A stretch of 64,000 bases of DNA from Xanthomonas sp. 10-10 (GTDB taxonomy: Bacteria; Pseudomonadota; Gammaproteobacteria; Xanthomonadales; Xanthomonadaceae). A program made the translations under genes and the position numbers. Positions 24,757-34,400 of the stretch are shown here, piece by piece (position 1 is the first letter of the stretch; each line of letters opens with the position of its first letter). The stretch lies in NCBI RefSeq assembly GCF_040182365.1, contig NZ_CP144460.1:5076935-5140934 (forward strand), read 5' to 3'. The notes beneath the pieces were generated by a model, which made no database searches, was not told the origin of the DNA, and saw nothing but the letters and a program-made list of their open reading frames with translations.

Positions 24757-27285
24757 TCAGAACAACGACCCCTGCACGGGCATGACAGTGGATGGTTCTG
24801 CTGCTTGCGTAGCGGGTGCCGCCTGCTGCTGCGCACCCAACCGCCACGCCAGCCCCGAGATCCGCGCGGCGTGCCTTGCGAGCGCGGCGCGGATGACCGC
24901 TTCGCTGCCGGCCAGGTGCAGGGCGCGGCGGGCGCGGGTGATGCCGGTGTAGAGCAGTTCGCGGCTGAGCACGCGGGCGTCGCGGGTGGGCAGTTGCAGC
25001 CAGACGGTGTCGAACTCGCTGCCCTGAGCCTTGTGCACGGTCATGGCGAAGGCACTTTCGTGCGCGGGCAGTGCGGCGGGGTGGAAGCCGCGCACCTGGC
25101 CGTCGCCGTCGCCTTCGAACCAGGCGACCAATGGGCCCTGGGCACGGCTATCGGTGCCTGGGGCGTGGCGGTTGGCGGTGCCGCCGGACTGGCCTGGCGC
25201 TGAAGGCGGGCTTTCGTCGCTGCGCCCTGAAGAGGGACCCGCGTCGCTGCGCCCCGAAAAGGGACTCGCATCGCTTCGCAGGCAGATGCCGACGTCGCCG
25301 TTGAACAGGCCGTGGCGGTAGCTGTTTTCGGTGATCAGCAGCAGGCGGCCCTGGAACCAGGGCGAGGCGCTGCCGAGACGGCGCGCGCCGGAGCCGGTTT
25401 CGGCCAGCAGTTGTTCGATGCGGGCATTGAGGCCGCGTGCGCCCTGCGGGCCGGCGCGTACGGCGGTGAGCAGGCGCAGGCGCGCGGCATCGCGCAGGGC
25501 CGCGGCCGGGTCTTGTGCATCGGCCAGCGCGCGCCAGTGCGCGAGCAGTGCGTCGCGGCCCAGGGTGAGCGGGTCTTCGCCGTCTTCGTGGAAGTGCACG
25601 CCGGCCAGCTCGCCGCTGCGCAGCAGGGCCAGGGCGGTGTCGGCGTCGCCGGCGCGGATGGCGTCGGCCAGCGGGGCGAGGGCGAAGTCGTGCGCTTGCC
25701 GGTAGCCGCGCAGCAGGTGCACACGGTGGCCGGCCAGGCCGCCGCTGTGGGTGGCGGCAGGCGTGGTGCCGCCGGGCGCGTTGCCGAGCAGCGCTTGCAG
25801 CGCCTGTGCGTCCTGCGGCTGCAAGGTATCGCCGGGGCCGGCGGCCTGCAGGATGGCGGCGAGCACGTCGCCGGCTTCCACCGAGGGCAGCTGGTCGGCG
25901 TCGCCGAGCAGGATCAGCTGGGTGCCGTCGGCCACGGCTTCGACCAGCTTGCACATCAGCGGCAGGTCGACCATGGAGGCCTCGTCGACGACGATCAGGT
26001 CGAATGGCAGCGGGTTGTCTGCGGTGTGGCGGAAGTTAGGGGAATCGGGAATGACGCCTAGCAGGCGGTGGAGGGTGCTGGCGCCGGTGGGGAGGAGAGA
26101 TTCCCAGGTGGGCGGCTGGCCCTCACCCGCCCTTCGGGCACCCTCTCCCGCTTGCGGGAGAGGGGAAACGGCGGGGTTTGCTGGCGCTTGCGGGAGTGGG
26201 GGAACAGCGGGGTTTGCTGGCTCTGTCGCTCGCGGGAAAGAGGAAGCGCTGGGGTCCGCTGGCTCTGGCGCTTGACGGAGAGTGGCAGCGACGGGGTTTG
26301 GTGACTGCTGCACTCGCCCGTGCGGGGCTGCACTGGGAGTGGGTGGCAGTTGGATGCCGTCGGCGATGGCGCGCGCAACCGCAAGGCGCAGGCTTTCGGC
26401 CATGCGCTCGGCGGCGCGGCCGGTGGGTGCGGCCAGGGCGATGCGCGGGGCCGGGGTGTTGGATGCGTGCGCTTGCGCGATGCGCAACAGCAGCAGGCGC
26501 GCGATGGTGGTGGTCTTGCCGGTGCCGGGGCCGCCGGTGATCAGCAGCAAAGTGCGGCGCAGGGCCAGGGCGGCGGCCTGGGCCTGGCGGTCTGGGGAGT
26601 GGGACGGGGCGGGTGGGTTCGTGCCGTCTTGATGGTGGGATGGCTTGGGTAGGCTCGTGCCTTCCCGGTAGACGGATGGCTCGGGTCGGCCCGTGCCTTC
26701 CTGGTAGACGGATGGCTCGGGTCGGCCCGTGCCTTTCTGGTAGACGGATGGCTCGGGCGGGGCCGTGCCCTCACCCGCCCTTCGGGCACCCTCTCCCGCA
26801 GGCGGGAGAGGGATCGACGGGTTTGGGAATAGCTGTGCGAACAGCTGGGCCAGCGTGGCGGCGTCGCAAGGCGGCGGCGATTGGGCGGCGATGCGCTGCA
26901 GGCCCAGCGCCAGGCGGCGTTCGTACTCGCGGTAGCGGCGCAGGTAGAGCAGGCCGTGTTCGAGGACCAGCGGGCAGTCGGCGGCGGCGGGGTCTTCCGG
27001 GTTCGGTTGATCGACCCAGCGCGAGGCGGCGAGCGCGCGTTGCCAGTCGGCCGGGTCTGGCAGGGTGGGCGCCGGGCCGTCGCGTTGGTCCAGCAGGATG
27101 CTGGCGCGCACCGGGTCCAGCCCGGCATGGCCGCTGGTGACTGCCAGGGACGCGAGGGCGGCACCGGCCAGGACCAGGGCGTCGGTCTCCGGGGCCAGGC
27201 GTTGCAGGCTTTGGGCGAAGGCCAGGTCCAGCGTGCGCAGGGCTTCGGCTTTGATGAGCGCGCTGAAGAGGTTTGGGTGATTCAT
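24757..27285 (-). CDS. recD: Exodeoxyribonuclease V alpha subunit RecD, with repeat insertions
   Basis: The 842-residue protein is the 5'-3' helicase subunit of RecBCD. Walker A G-G-P-G-T-G-K-T-T-T lies at 251-260, the A-A-P-T-G-R-A-A motif Ia at 285-292, Walker B V-V-D-E-A-S-M-V-D in the middle, and a C-terminal T-V-H-K-A-Q-G-S-E-F motif V. It is longer than typical RecD (about 610-720) because of two low-complexity inserts, about residues 156-233 (before Walker A) and 315-392 (after motif Ia), both encoded by repeat DNA. It is the last gene of recC-recB-recD, 222 bases after recB. Confidence 0.92.
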   Translation of the reverse strand: MNHPNLFSALIKAEALRTLDLAFAQSLQRLAPETDALVLAGAALASLAVTSGHAGLDPVRASILLDQRDGPAPTLPDPADWQRALAASRWVDQPNPEDPAAADCPLVLEHGLLYLRRYREYERRLALGLQRIAAQSPPPCDAATLAQLFAQLFPNPSIPLPPAGEGARRAGEGTAPPEPSVYQKGTGRPEPSVYQEGTGRPEPSVYREGTSLPKPSHHQDGTNPPAPSHSPDRQAQAAALALRRTLLLITGGPGTGKTTTIARLLLLRIAQAHASNTPAPRIALAAPTGRAAERMAESLRLAVARAIADGIQLPPTPSAAPHGRVQQSPNPVAATLRQAPEPADPSASSFPRATEPANPAVPPLPQAPANPAVSPLPQAGEGARRAGEGQPPTWESLLPTGASTLHRLLGVIPDSPNFRHTADNPLPFDLIVVDEASMVDLPLMCKLVEAVADGTQLILLGDADQLPSVEAGDVLAAILQAAGPGDTLQPQDAQALQALLGNAPGGTTPAATHSGGLAGHRVHLLRGYRQAHDFALAPLADAIRAGDADTALALLRSGELAGVHFHEDGEDPLTLGRDALLAHWRALADAQDPAAALRDAARLRLLTAVRAGPQGARGLNARIEQLLAETGSGARRLGSASPWFQGRLLLITENSYRHGLFNGDVGICLRSDASPFSGRSDAGPSSGRSDESPPSAPGQSGGTANRHAPGTDSRAQGPLVAWFEGDGDGQVRGFHPAALPAHESAFAMTVHKAQGSEFDTVWLQLPTRDARVLSRELLYTGITRARRALHLAGSEAVIRAALARHAARISGLAWRLGAQQQAAPATQAAEPSTVMPVQGSLF
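26120..26300 (-). repeat. Repeat element and degenerate tandem repeat inside recD (second insert)
   Basis: A 46-base element with a short inverted repeat (CTCTCCCGC / GCGGGAGAG) is followed on the plus strand by degenerate ~48-base units containing GGGGTTTGCTGG. It is read in frame by recD as a Pro/Ala-rich segment including Q-A-G-E-G-A-R-R-A-G-E-G. A near-identical 45-base element occurs at 26768-26812. Confidence 0.7.
26624..26812 (-). repeat. 36-bp minisatellite plus hairpin element inside recD (first insert)
   Basis: About four degenerate 36-base units (plus-strand core GATGGCTCGGGTCGGCCCGTG) encode a 12-residue repeat of the type P-E-P-S-V-Y-Q-x-G-T-G-R. They abut a 45-base copy of the element at 26120-26165. 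The period is a multiple of three, so copy-number change keeps the recD frame. Confidence 0.8.
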
Positions 27286-27300
27286 GAGGTGGAGGCCTGA

Positions 27301-27507
27301 CGGGCGGACGGACCCTCACCCCAACCCCCGCTCCGCGCCCCAGCCTGCGCCAGCGGCGCGGGCGCTCCAAGGCATGCGCGCCAGTGGCGCGCAACCAGTG
27401 CCTTATCGCCCCGCGGGGAGAGCGGCTTTGGTGCGTCGGCGCTGACCGGGTGTGCACTCTCCCGGTGCGAGCGCAGCCTTGGTGCGTCGCCGGTAACGAG
27501 CTGTGCG
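27301..27507. repeat. Intergenic repeat-derived sequence between recB and recD
   Basis: The spacer contains CCCTCACCCCAACCCCCGCTCCGCG and blocks such as GGGCGCTCCA, GCGCGCCA, GGCGCGCAA and GAGAGCGGCT. The same blocks recur in the same order at 50628-50770, so both are copies of one dispersed family. No gene is present; recD has no clear ribosome-binding site here. Confidence 0.6.
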
Positions 27508-30500
27508 CTAGTGGGCATCGGGCGTGCCTGGGTTGCTGGATATCGGCTCCGGGGCGCTGCCGGCGAACAGGGCGTCCAGGGCGTCGACCAGGATCGGGTC
27601 GAAACGCCAGGCGTGGACGCCGGGGGCCGGGGTGCCGGGATCGGTGGAGGCCGCCGCGTCCAGGCCGCGGCAGAACAGGTAGCGCACGCCGCCGAAGTCG
27701 CGGGCGTAGTCATAGGCGTCGCCCAGGCGGAAGCGCAACCAGCGGTGCAGCGCGACGGTGTAGATCAGCGCCTGCAACGCGTACTCGCTGTGCGCCATGG
27801 CGCGGGCCAGAGCGTCGGCGTCGTAGCTGGGCAGGCGGTTGGACTTGTAGTCGAGCACGTACCAGCGGCCGTCCACGGTGTAGGTGAGGTCGATCAGGCC
27901 GGTCATCAGGCCTTCCAGGCGCTGGCGCGCGCCGAAGGCCTGGCGCTCGCCGACCACGCCAAACCGGTGCAGCAAGGCCAGCAGCGCATCGACCCGGGTG
28001 GGCCGCATGGCGAAGTGGAATTCCATTTCGTTGCGGCGCTGCGGTTCGGGGACCGCGGCCAGGGGGGTGCCTTCGGGCAACACCACGGTGAGGGTGTGGC
28101 CGATCAGCGCGGTGAGCAAGCGCAGGCCGTCGTCGAGTTCGTCCCGGGCATAGCCGCCGCGTTGCAGCGCCTCGACGATGGGCGCGGCCTGGCCCTCGGG
28201 CGCGGGTTGGCCGGGCTGCCACGCGTGCCAGGCGGCAAAGTCGCAGCGCTCGAACACGTCGTGCATCACCACGCCGAAGCGATTGCCGGCAAAGCGCGGG
28301 TCGAACGGTTCGGCCTCGGTGGCCGCGGCGACTGCCACCGCCTCGCTGCCGGCCGGCTCGTCGCTGCCGCCGCTGCCGACCACCGTGGCGCTGGCCATCG
28401 GGTCGCTGGCGGCACCGGCATCGGCGTTGGCCAGCTGGGTGAAGCTGTAGACCCACCAGTCCGGGGCGATATGCCGCTGCGGGGTGCGCGCGGGCGGCAC
28501 CTGCGCCTCGATCGGTGGCGGCAGCCGCGGCAGGGTGGCCGGTGGGGTGGACGTGTCGACCACCACTGCGCCCTCGCCGGCCGCGCCCTGCAGCGCGTCG
28601 AGCGCGCGCAGCATGCCGGACAGGGCGGTGCGCTCGTGCTGGTGGAACGGGCCGCTGGCGATCCACAGCGCGTGCTCGGCGCGGGTCAGGCCGACGTAGA
28701 GCAGGCGCGCGTCTTCGGCGCGTTGTTCCTGCTTCCAGGCCGCTTCGGCGGCGCTCCAGCTTGGGTCCTCTTTATCAGTCTTCCAGTGCAGCTGGCGGCC
28801 GAGCTCGGGCGCATGCACCACGCAATGGCGGCCGGCGCCCTTGTCGCTGCGGCCGATGCCGATGTAGGGCAGGAACACCAGCGGATACTCCAGGCCCTTG
28901 CTCTTGTGCAGGGTGACGATCTGCACGCGGCGCGCGTCCGACTCCAGCCGCAGCTGCTGGGCTTCGTCGTTGTCGTCGGCATTGGCGATGCGGCGCGACA
29001 GCCAGTCGACCAGGCCATGCGGGCCGAGCGCGCGGGCGTCGGCTTCCTGCAGCAATTCGGCCAGCTGCAGGTAGTTGGTGAGGCGGCGTTCGCCATCGAC
29101 CAGGGCCAGCAACCGTTGCCCGTGCGCGGCGCCCAGCTCGCCGATCAGGGCCAGCGGGCCGCCGCGTTGCCAGCGCTCGCGCCAGTCCAGCGCCTGCTGC
29201 TGCCAGCGACGGTGACGCTCGCCATCGTGTGCAAGCGCGGCGATGGCGGCGGCGTCCGCGCCGATCAGCACGGTGGCCAGGGCGGCACGCAGGCGGCTGT
29301 CGTCGCCCGGGTCGAGCAATGCTTGCAGCAGGGCCAGCAGCTCCAGCGCTTCGTCGGTGGCGAACAGGCTCTGTTTGCCGGCCGCCACGGCGGGGATGCC
29401 CACCGCGCCCAGCGCCTGTTGCATGCGCGTGGCCTCGCCGTGGCTGCGCACCAGTACGGCGATATCGCCGGCCTGCACCGGGCGGCCAGTGACGGTGGCA
29501 GTGCCGTCGCGGCCACCGGCCAGCCAGCCGCGGATCGCCGCCACGCAGGCGGCGGTGGCCAGCTCGCGGGCGCGGCCGGCGCTCCAGGGTTTGGGCTTGC
29601 CTTTCGCAGGCGGCGGCGGTTCCGGCGCGCGCCACAGCGTCAGCGCCGGGGCGGTGGCGCCATCGCGTTGCAGGTCGGCATCCACCCGCTTGGTGCCGGG
29701 CTGCACCGGGTGGAAGGCGATGCCGTCGGTGAGGAAGGCCTCACCGTAGCCGGCCTGCGCGTACAGCGCGTCGATGGCCGCCAGCACGCCGGGGCGCGAA
29801 CGGAAGTTGTGGCTCAGCGGCGGGGCGAGTTCGGCAGTGACTGCGGCGGCCAGATAGGTGCGCACGTCGCCGCCACGGAAGCCGTAGATGGCCTGCTTGG
29901 GATCGCCGATCAGGAACAGCGCCGGCTCCAGGCCGGCGGCGCGCGCGAGCGGGCCCTCGCCGAACACGTTGGAGAAGATCGCCCACTGGCGGTCGTCAGT
30001 GTCTTGGAATTCGTCCACCAGCGCGATGGCGTATTGCGCGCGCAGCCGTGTGACCAGGGCATCGGCCTGCGCGCCTTCCAGCGCGTGCGCCACGCCATCG
30101 ACCAGGTCGTCGTAGGTCTGCACGCGGCGCTGGCGCTTGAGCAGTGCCAGCCGCGCGATGGCGTCCTCGCGCAGGGCGTGCAGCAGGCGGATGCGGCGAC
30201 GCGTGCGCCATTGTTCGACACGCGCCAGCGCGGTGAGATAGCCGTCGATCTCGTGGCTCAGCGGCGAGTCCGGCGTGCGCTCGACGAACTTCTTGTTGGT
30301 GCCGGCGGCCAGTTCCGCGGCGGTCAGCTTGATCAGCTTGGGGTGCGGGGCGGTGTTGACCGATGGCGCGGCGGCGAAGCTGTCGAACCAATGCCACAGC
30401 GAGGCCAGCCACTCGGGTTTGTAGCTGACCTTGCTCAGGATGCCGCCGTCGATGGCGGACATGATGGATTCGAAAAACGCGGTGCCGTGCGCGTGAAACG

Positions 30501-31476
30501 CACTTGCCAGCGCGCGGCTTGCATCGTGCACGGCCTGCAGCAGTGCGTCGGCATCGTCGCTTCCGGCGTCGGACGCTGCCGGCAGGATCGCCGGATGCCG
30601 CACCAAGGCGCGCAGGTCGGTGGCCAAGGCCGGCGGGCCGCCCGACCACAACGCGATCAGGTCTTCGGCCATCACCGCATCGGCCGCGCGCTGGCGCCAC
30701 AGGTCGGCGGCGACTTCGCCGAGCAGTTCGCGGTCGTTGGCGAGCAGTTCCGGCGCGGCGAAGGCCTGGCCGCTTTCCAGCGCATGCTCGCGCAGCACAC
30801 GCGCGCAGAAGCCGTGGATGGTGAACACGGCGGCCAGGTCGATTTCTTCCACCGCCTGTTGCAGGCGGTGGCGCAGGGCGGCAGGTGTTTCGGTGCCGTT
30901 GGCCAGGTGGGTGGCGAGGATGGCGCGGGTGAGCAGGACGTCGGGCGCCTCCTGTAGGAGCGGCCCTGGCCGCGACGGGTCGTCGGCCAGGTCGGTCGCG
31001 GCCAAGGCCGCTCCTACGGGGGTGGTGGTGCGGGTGAGCAGGACCTCGGGCGCCTCCTGTAGGAGCGGACCTGGCCGCGACGGGCCGTTGGCGAGGTCGG
31101 TCGCGGCCAAGGCCGCTCCTACGGGGGGGGTGGCGCGGGTGAGTAGGACCTCGGGCGCCTCCTGTAGGAGCGGACCTGGCCGCGACGGGCCGTTGGCGAG
31201 GTCGGTCGCGGCCAAGGCCGCTCCTACGGAGGCGTCGGGGACCAGGGTCGCGGCCAGCACCAGGCGCTCGCGGATGCGGCGGCGCAGCTCCTGGGTGGCG
31301 GCCTCGGTGAAGGTGACGGCGAGGATCTGGCCGATGCGCAGGCCGCGCTCGACCACCAGCCGGGTGAACAGCGTGGCCAGGGTGAAGGTCTTGCCGGTGC
31401 CGGCGCTGGCTTCGATCAGGCGCACGCCGTGCAATGGCAAGTGCAGGTACGGGTCGGTGACGGGGTTGGCGCTCAT
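27508..31476 (-). CDS. recB: Exodeoxyribonuclease V beta subunit RecB, with a tandem-repeat insert
   Basis: The 1,322-residue protein is the 3'-5' helicase/nuclease subunit. Walker A E-A-S-A-G-T-G-K-T-F lies at 22-31, the A-V-T-F-T-E-A-A-T motif Ia at 53-61, a V-D-E-F-Q-D-T-D motif II in the first third, a T-L-H-K-S-K-G-L-E-Y motif V-type box, and the C-terminal nuclease motif V-L-D-Y-K-S-N. Right after motif Ia, residues 84-185 are three copies of a 35-residue unit translated from repeat DNA. The start overlaps the recC stop by four bases (ATGA), so the subunits are translationally coupled. Confidence 0.95.
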   Translation of the reverse strand: MSANPVTDPYLHLPLHGVRLIEASAGTGKTFTLATLFTRLVVERGLRIGQILAVTFTEAATQELRRRIRERLVLAATLVPDASVGAALAATDLANGPSRPGPLLQEAPEVLLTRATPPVGAALAATDLANGPSRPGPLLQEAPEVLLTRTTTPVGAALAATDLADDPSRPGPLLQEAPDVLLTRAILATHLANGTETPAALRHRLQQAVEEIDLAAVFTIHGFCARVLREHALESGQAFAAPELLANDRELLGEVAADLWRQRAADAVMAEDLIALWSGGPPALATDLRALVRHPAILPAASDAGSDDADALLQAVHDASRALASAFHAHGTAFFESIMSAIDGGILSKVSYKPEWLASLWHWFDSFAAAPSVNTAPHPKLIKLTAAELAAGTNKKFVERTPDSPLSHEIDGYLTALARVEQWRTRRRIRLLHALREDAIARLALLKRQRRVQTYDDLVDGVAHALEGAQADALVTRLRAQYAIALVDEFQDTDDRQWAIFSNVFGEGPLARAAGLEPALFLIGDPKQAIYGFRGGDVRTYLAAAVTAELAPPLSHNFRSRPGVLAAIDALYAQAGYGEAFLTDGIAFHPVQPGTKRVDADLQRDGATAPALTLWRAPEPPPPAKGKPKPWSAGRARELATAACVAAIRGWLAGGRDGTATVTGRPVQAGDIAVLVRSHGEATRMQQALGAVGIPAVAAGKQSLFATDEALELLALLQALLDPGDDSRLRAALATVLIGADAAAIAALAHDGERHRRWQQQALDWRERWQRGGPLALIGELGAAHGQRLLALVDGERRLTNYLQLAELLQEADARALGPHGLVDWLSRRIANADDNDEAQQLRLESDARRVQIVTLHKSKGLEYPLVFLPYIGIGRSDKGAGRHCVVHAPELGRQLHWKTDKEDPSWSAAEAAWKQEQRAEDARLLYVGLTRAEHALWIASGPFHQHERTALSGMLRALDALQGAAGEGAVVVDTSTPPATLPRLPPPIEAQVPPARTPQRHIAPDWWVYSFTQLANADAGAASDPMASATVVGSGGSDEPAGSEAVAVAAATEAEPFDPRFAGNRFGVVMHDVFERCDFAAWHAWQPGQPAPEGQAAPIVEALQRGGYARDELDDGLRLLTALIGHTLTVVLPEGTPLAAVPEPQRRNEMEFHFAMRPTRVDALLALLHRFGVVGERQAFGARQRLEGLMTGLIDLTYTVDGRWYVLDYKSNRLPSYDADALARAMAHSEYALQALIYTVALHRWLRFRLGDAYDYARDFGGVRYLFCRGLDAAASTDPGTPAPGVHAWRFDPILVDALDALFAGSAPEPISSNPGTPDAH
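30925..31230 (-). repeat. Three in-frame 105-bp tandem repeats with hairpins inside recB
   Basis: Units begin at 30925, 31030 and 31135. Each contains an inverted repeat built from TGTAGGAGCGG ... CCGCTCCTAC with GCCGCGAC / GTCGCGGC inside, the same hairpin family as at 42547-42950. The 105-base period keeps the frame and gives the 35-residue repeat starting V-G-A-A-L-A-A-T-D-L. Confidence 0.9.
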
Positions 31477-34400
31477 TCGGCGTCTTCCTGCGCGCCGTGC
31501 CAGTGGCGCCAGCTCTCGATCAGACGCTCCGGCTCCAGCGTGGCATCGGCGTTGCCGCGCTCGAGCAGGTCGTACACGCGATGGCTGGTGATGGCGAACT
31601 CGGCGAAGCGCTGCGCATCGGCGAACGGGTCGCGGCCGCGGTTGACCAGGCGCAGTTCCGGGCTATGCGATTCGCTCCAGCCGAAGCTGGATTGCCACTG
31701 CCCGGCGGCGTCCTTGATGGCCTTGTCCAGGTCGTCGCTGCGTGCGGCCTGGTGGTATTTCCAGCTGCTGTAGGGCGCGAACGCCAGCGGCATGTGCAGG
31801 CCATGGCGATACAGCTGCAACAGCTCGCCCAATGCGTGTTGCGCCTGTGTCTGCGACAGCGGATCGGCGTCGATGGGATGCGGGCCCAGGCCGTCGTCCT
31901 GCTCGAAAAAGCGCACATACGGCACGCGCTCGCCGGCGGCGCGCAGCAGCAACCATTCCAGGCCGTGGCGGATCGCGCTGCGGCCACTGAGCGCACCGAC
32001 CTGCACGCGCCCCACGCCATCGGCATACCAGCCGGGCACGCGACCGTGGACGTCGGTATCGCCGATGCGCACCTGCAAGCGGCGCGAATCGGCCGGCGCA
32101 TCGCCGCGCCACTGCCGAAAGGCGTCGGCATACGGGCGCAGCTGCGCCACGCGTTCGTCGAGTTGACGACGGCCGAGCGGGCCCGATGGCAGCAATGCGC
32201 GCGCGCGCAGCCGCTCGTACAGCCCATCGACCTCGCCCGCCAATGCCGCCTCGAACACCTGCTGCTGCAGGCCGTATTGGTCCAGCCCGCGCGTGGGCGC
32301 GAGCAGCGGTTCCAGATCGCTGTCTTCGCTGGCCGGGTCGGGCAGCCGCATCCCCAGGCGATGGCGCAGGAACTGCCCGGCCGGGTCGCCGAACAGCCGG
32401 CGCAGATCGTCGATGGACACGCTGGCGGGCAGGCCGATGTGATCGGCCGGCAATACAGCGGCCACCCAAGGCGCCAGCGGCTGGCGCTGGCCGGCAAGGC
32501 TGTCCACGGCCGGGCGCCACTGCCGGCGATAACTGAAACGGCGCGGGTCGGTGCCGTGATCACCCGCCGCACCGAAGGCCGCGGCGGCAAACGGCTGCAA
32601 CGGGTGGTGCACCACCAGCGTGTCGATTGCCGCGGGGTCGGCGTGGTACTGCGCAGCGCTGCCCAGCAGCTCGCTGACCAGCACCGACGGTTCGCGCGCG
32701 CTGCCGTCGCGCGCATCGGCACCGAGATAGCTCAGGTAGAACACCTCCTGCGCAGAGGCGAACAATTGCAGGAACAAGAACCTGTCGTCCTCGCGGGTTG
32801 AACGATCGCCATGCCGGCGGCGCTCGGTACCCAATTCTGCAGTGAGGCGATTGAGCCCGGCGGCCGGGTCGCGGCGCGGAAAGTCGCCATCGTTCATGCC
32901 GAGCAGGCAGATCACGCGGAACGGCAGCAGGCGCATCGGCACCATGCGGCCGAAGCTGATGCCACCGGTGAGCAACGGCGCGCGCGTGTCCGATTCGCCC
33001 AGCACCGCAGCGAAGTGCGCACGCACCACCTCGGCCGGCACCTTGCCGGCGTACTGGGCGCGCTGCGCATCGCGGGCGAATTGATCGATCAGGCTGCGTA
33101 GCCGATCCAGCGCGCGCTGCGCGCGCGGGGCCGATGGCGCGTTGGGAATCAACGCCTCCAGCAATTCAAGCAACCGCTCGCGCCATTGCCCGGGCGGCAT
33201 CGGCTCGGCCAGGATGGACTGATGGCGTTCGAGCACGCGCAGCAGGCGCAGCAGCGTGTCCAGTGCGGCCACCGCGCTGCCTTCCAGCTGCGGCCATGGC
33301 GCCACGCCATCGATGTCGTCGTCGGCGCCGCTGGCATGACCGAGCAGCAGCCGGTCCAGCGCGAAACGCCAGGTGTAGGCGTCGTCGCCCGGTGCCTGGT
33401 GCTGACGCCGGTGCGCCGCATCCAGCCCCCAGCGCGCGCCGGCAGCGTGCAGCCAGGTCCGCAGGCGTTCCAGCCCGGCTTCGTCCAGGCCGGCGGCCTC
33501 GGCAATCGGCGCGCTGGCCAGCAGATCCAGGATTTCATGCAGCCCAAAGCGTGCGATCGGCAGCTTGAGCAAGGTCAAAAACACCTCGGCCAACGGCTCG
33601 CTGGCCAAGGGGCTGGCATCGGCCAGCGCGTACGGCAGCGCGTCGTCGTTGCCGTGGCTGCCGAACACCGCGTCCAGGTACGGCACGTACGGGTCGATGT
33701 TGGGCGACAACACCGCAATCTCGCGTGGCTGCAAGGGCGGGTCGAAGCGTGGGTCGTCGAGCAAGGCGCGCAAGTGGTCGTGCAATACCTGCAACTCGCG
33801 CAGGCGCGTATGGCAGGCGTGCACCTGCAGGCTGGGGTCGTGCAGATTCACCGTCGGCAACGCGGCAGGCACGCCTGGCGCGCGGCGGTGAAACAGGTCG
33901 CTCTGCATGCGCCGCAGCAGGCTGTCGCCCAGGCCGCCGTCGGCCAGTGCGCGGCGGCCGGACTCCAGCGGATCGGCATAGGCGGCGATCTCGGCCAGCG
34001 GATGCACCACCTCGTAGTCGCCGACCAGCGCCATGAAGTCGCGTCCGGCCGCGCCCCAGGCCTGCAACAGCGGATTCTCTTGCACCTGATCGGCAAACAG
34101 CTGCACGGCGCCGTCTTCGCGGCGACGCTGCCACAAGGTCTGCAGATCGCCCCAATAGCCTTGCGTGGGCGTGGGCAGGTAAAAATGCAGCGTGCCCACG
34201 CGCGCCTGCGTGGCCAGCACGCGCAGCACGTCGGGCGAAATATTGAGGATGGCGAACGCGAACAAGCGCTTGGGTAGGCCCTGCGGCAACGGACCATCGG
34301 CGCGCGCGTAACGGTCCAGATACTGGCCGATGCGCCGCGCGCGGTATTGCCGCCCGGAGGCGATGCTGCGCCATAAGCGCGCCTGCGGGTCATCGGGGTC

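Noticed and set aside
27511..30957. An open frame of 1,148 codons on the plus strand
   Set aside because: It is the antisense shadow of recB; high GC content removes stops from the opposite strand, the translation is arginine/glutamine/alanine-rich, and it has no family features.
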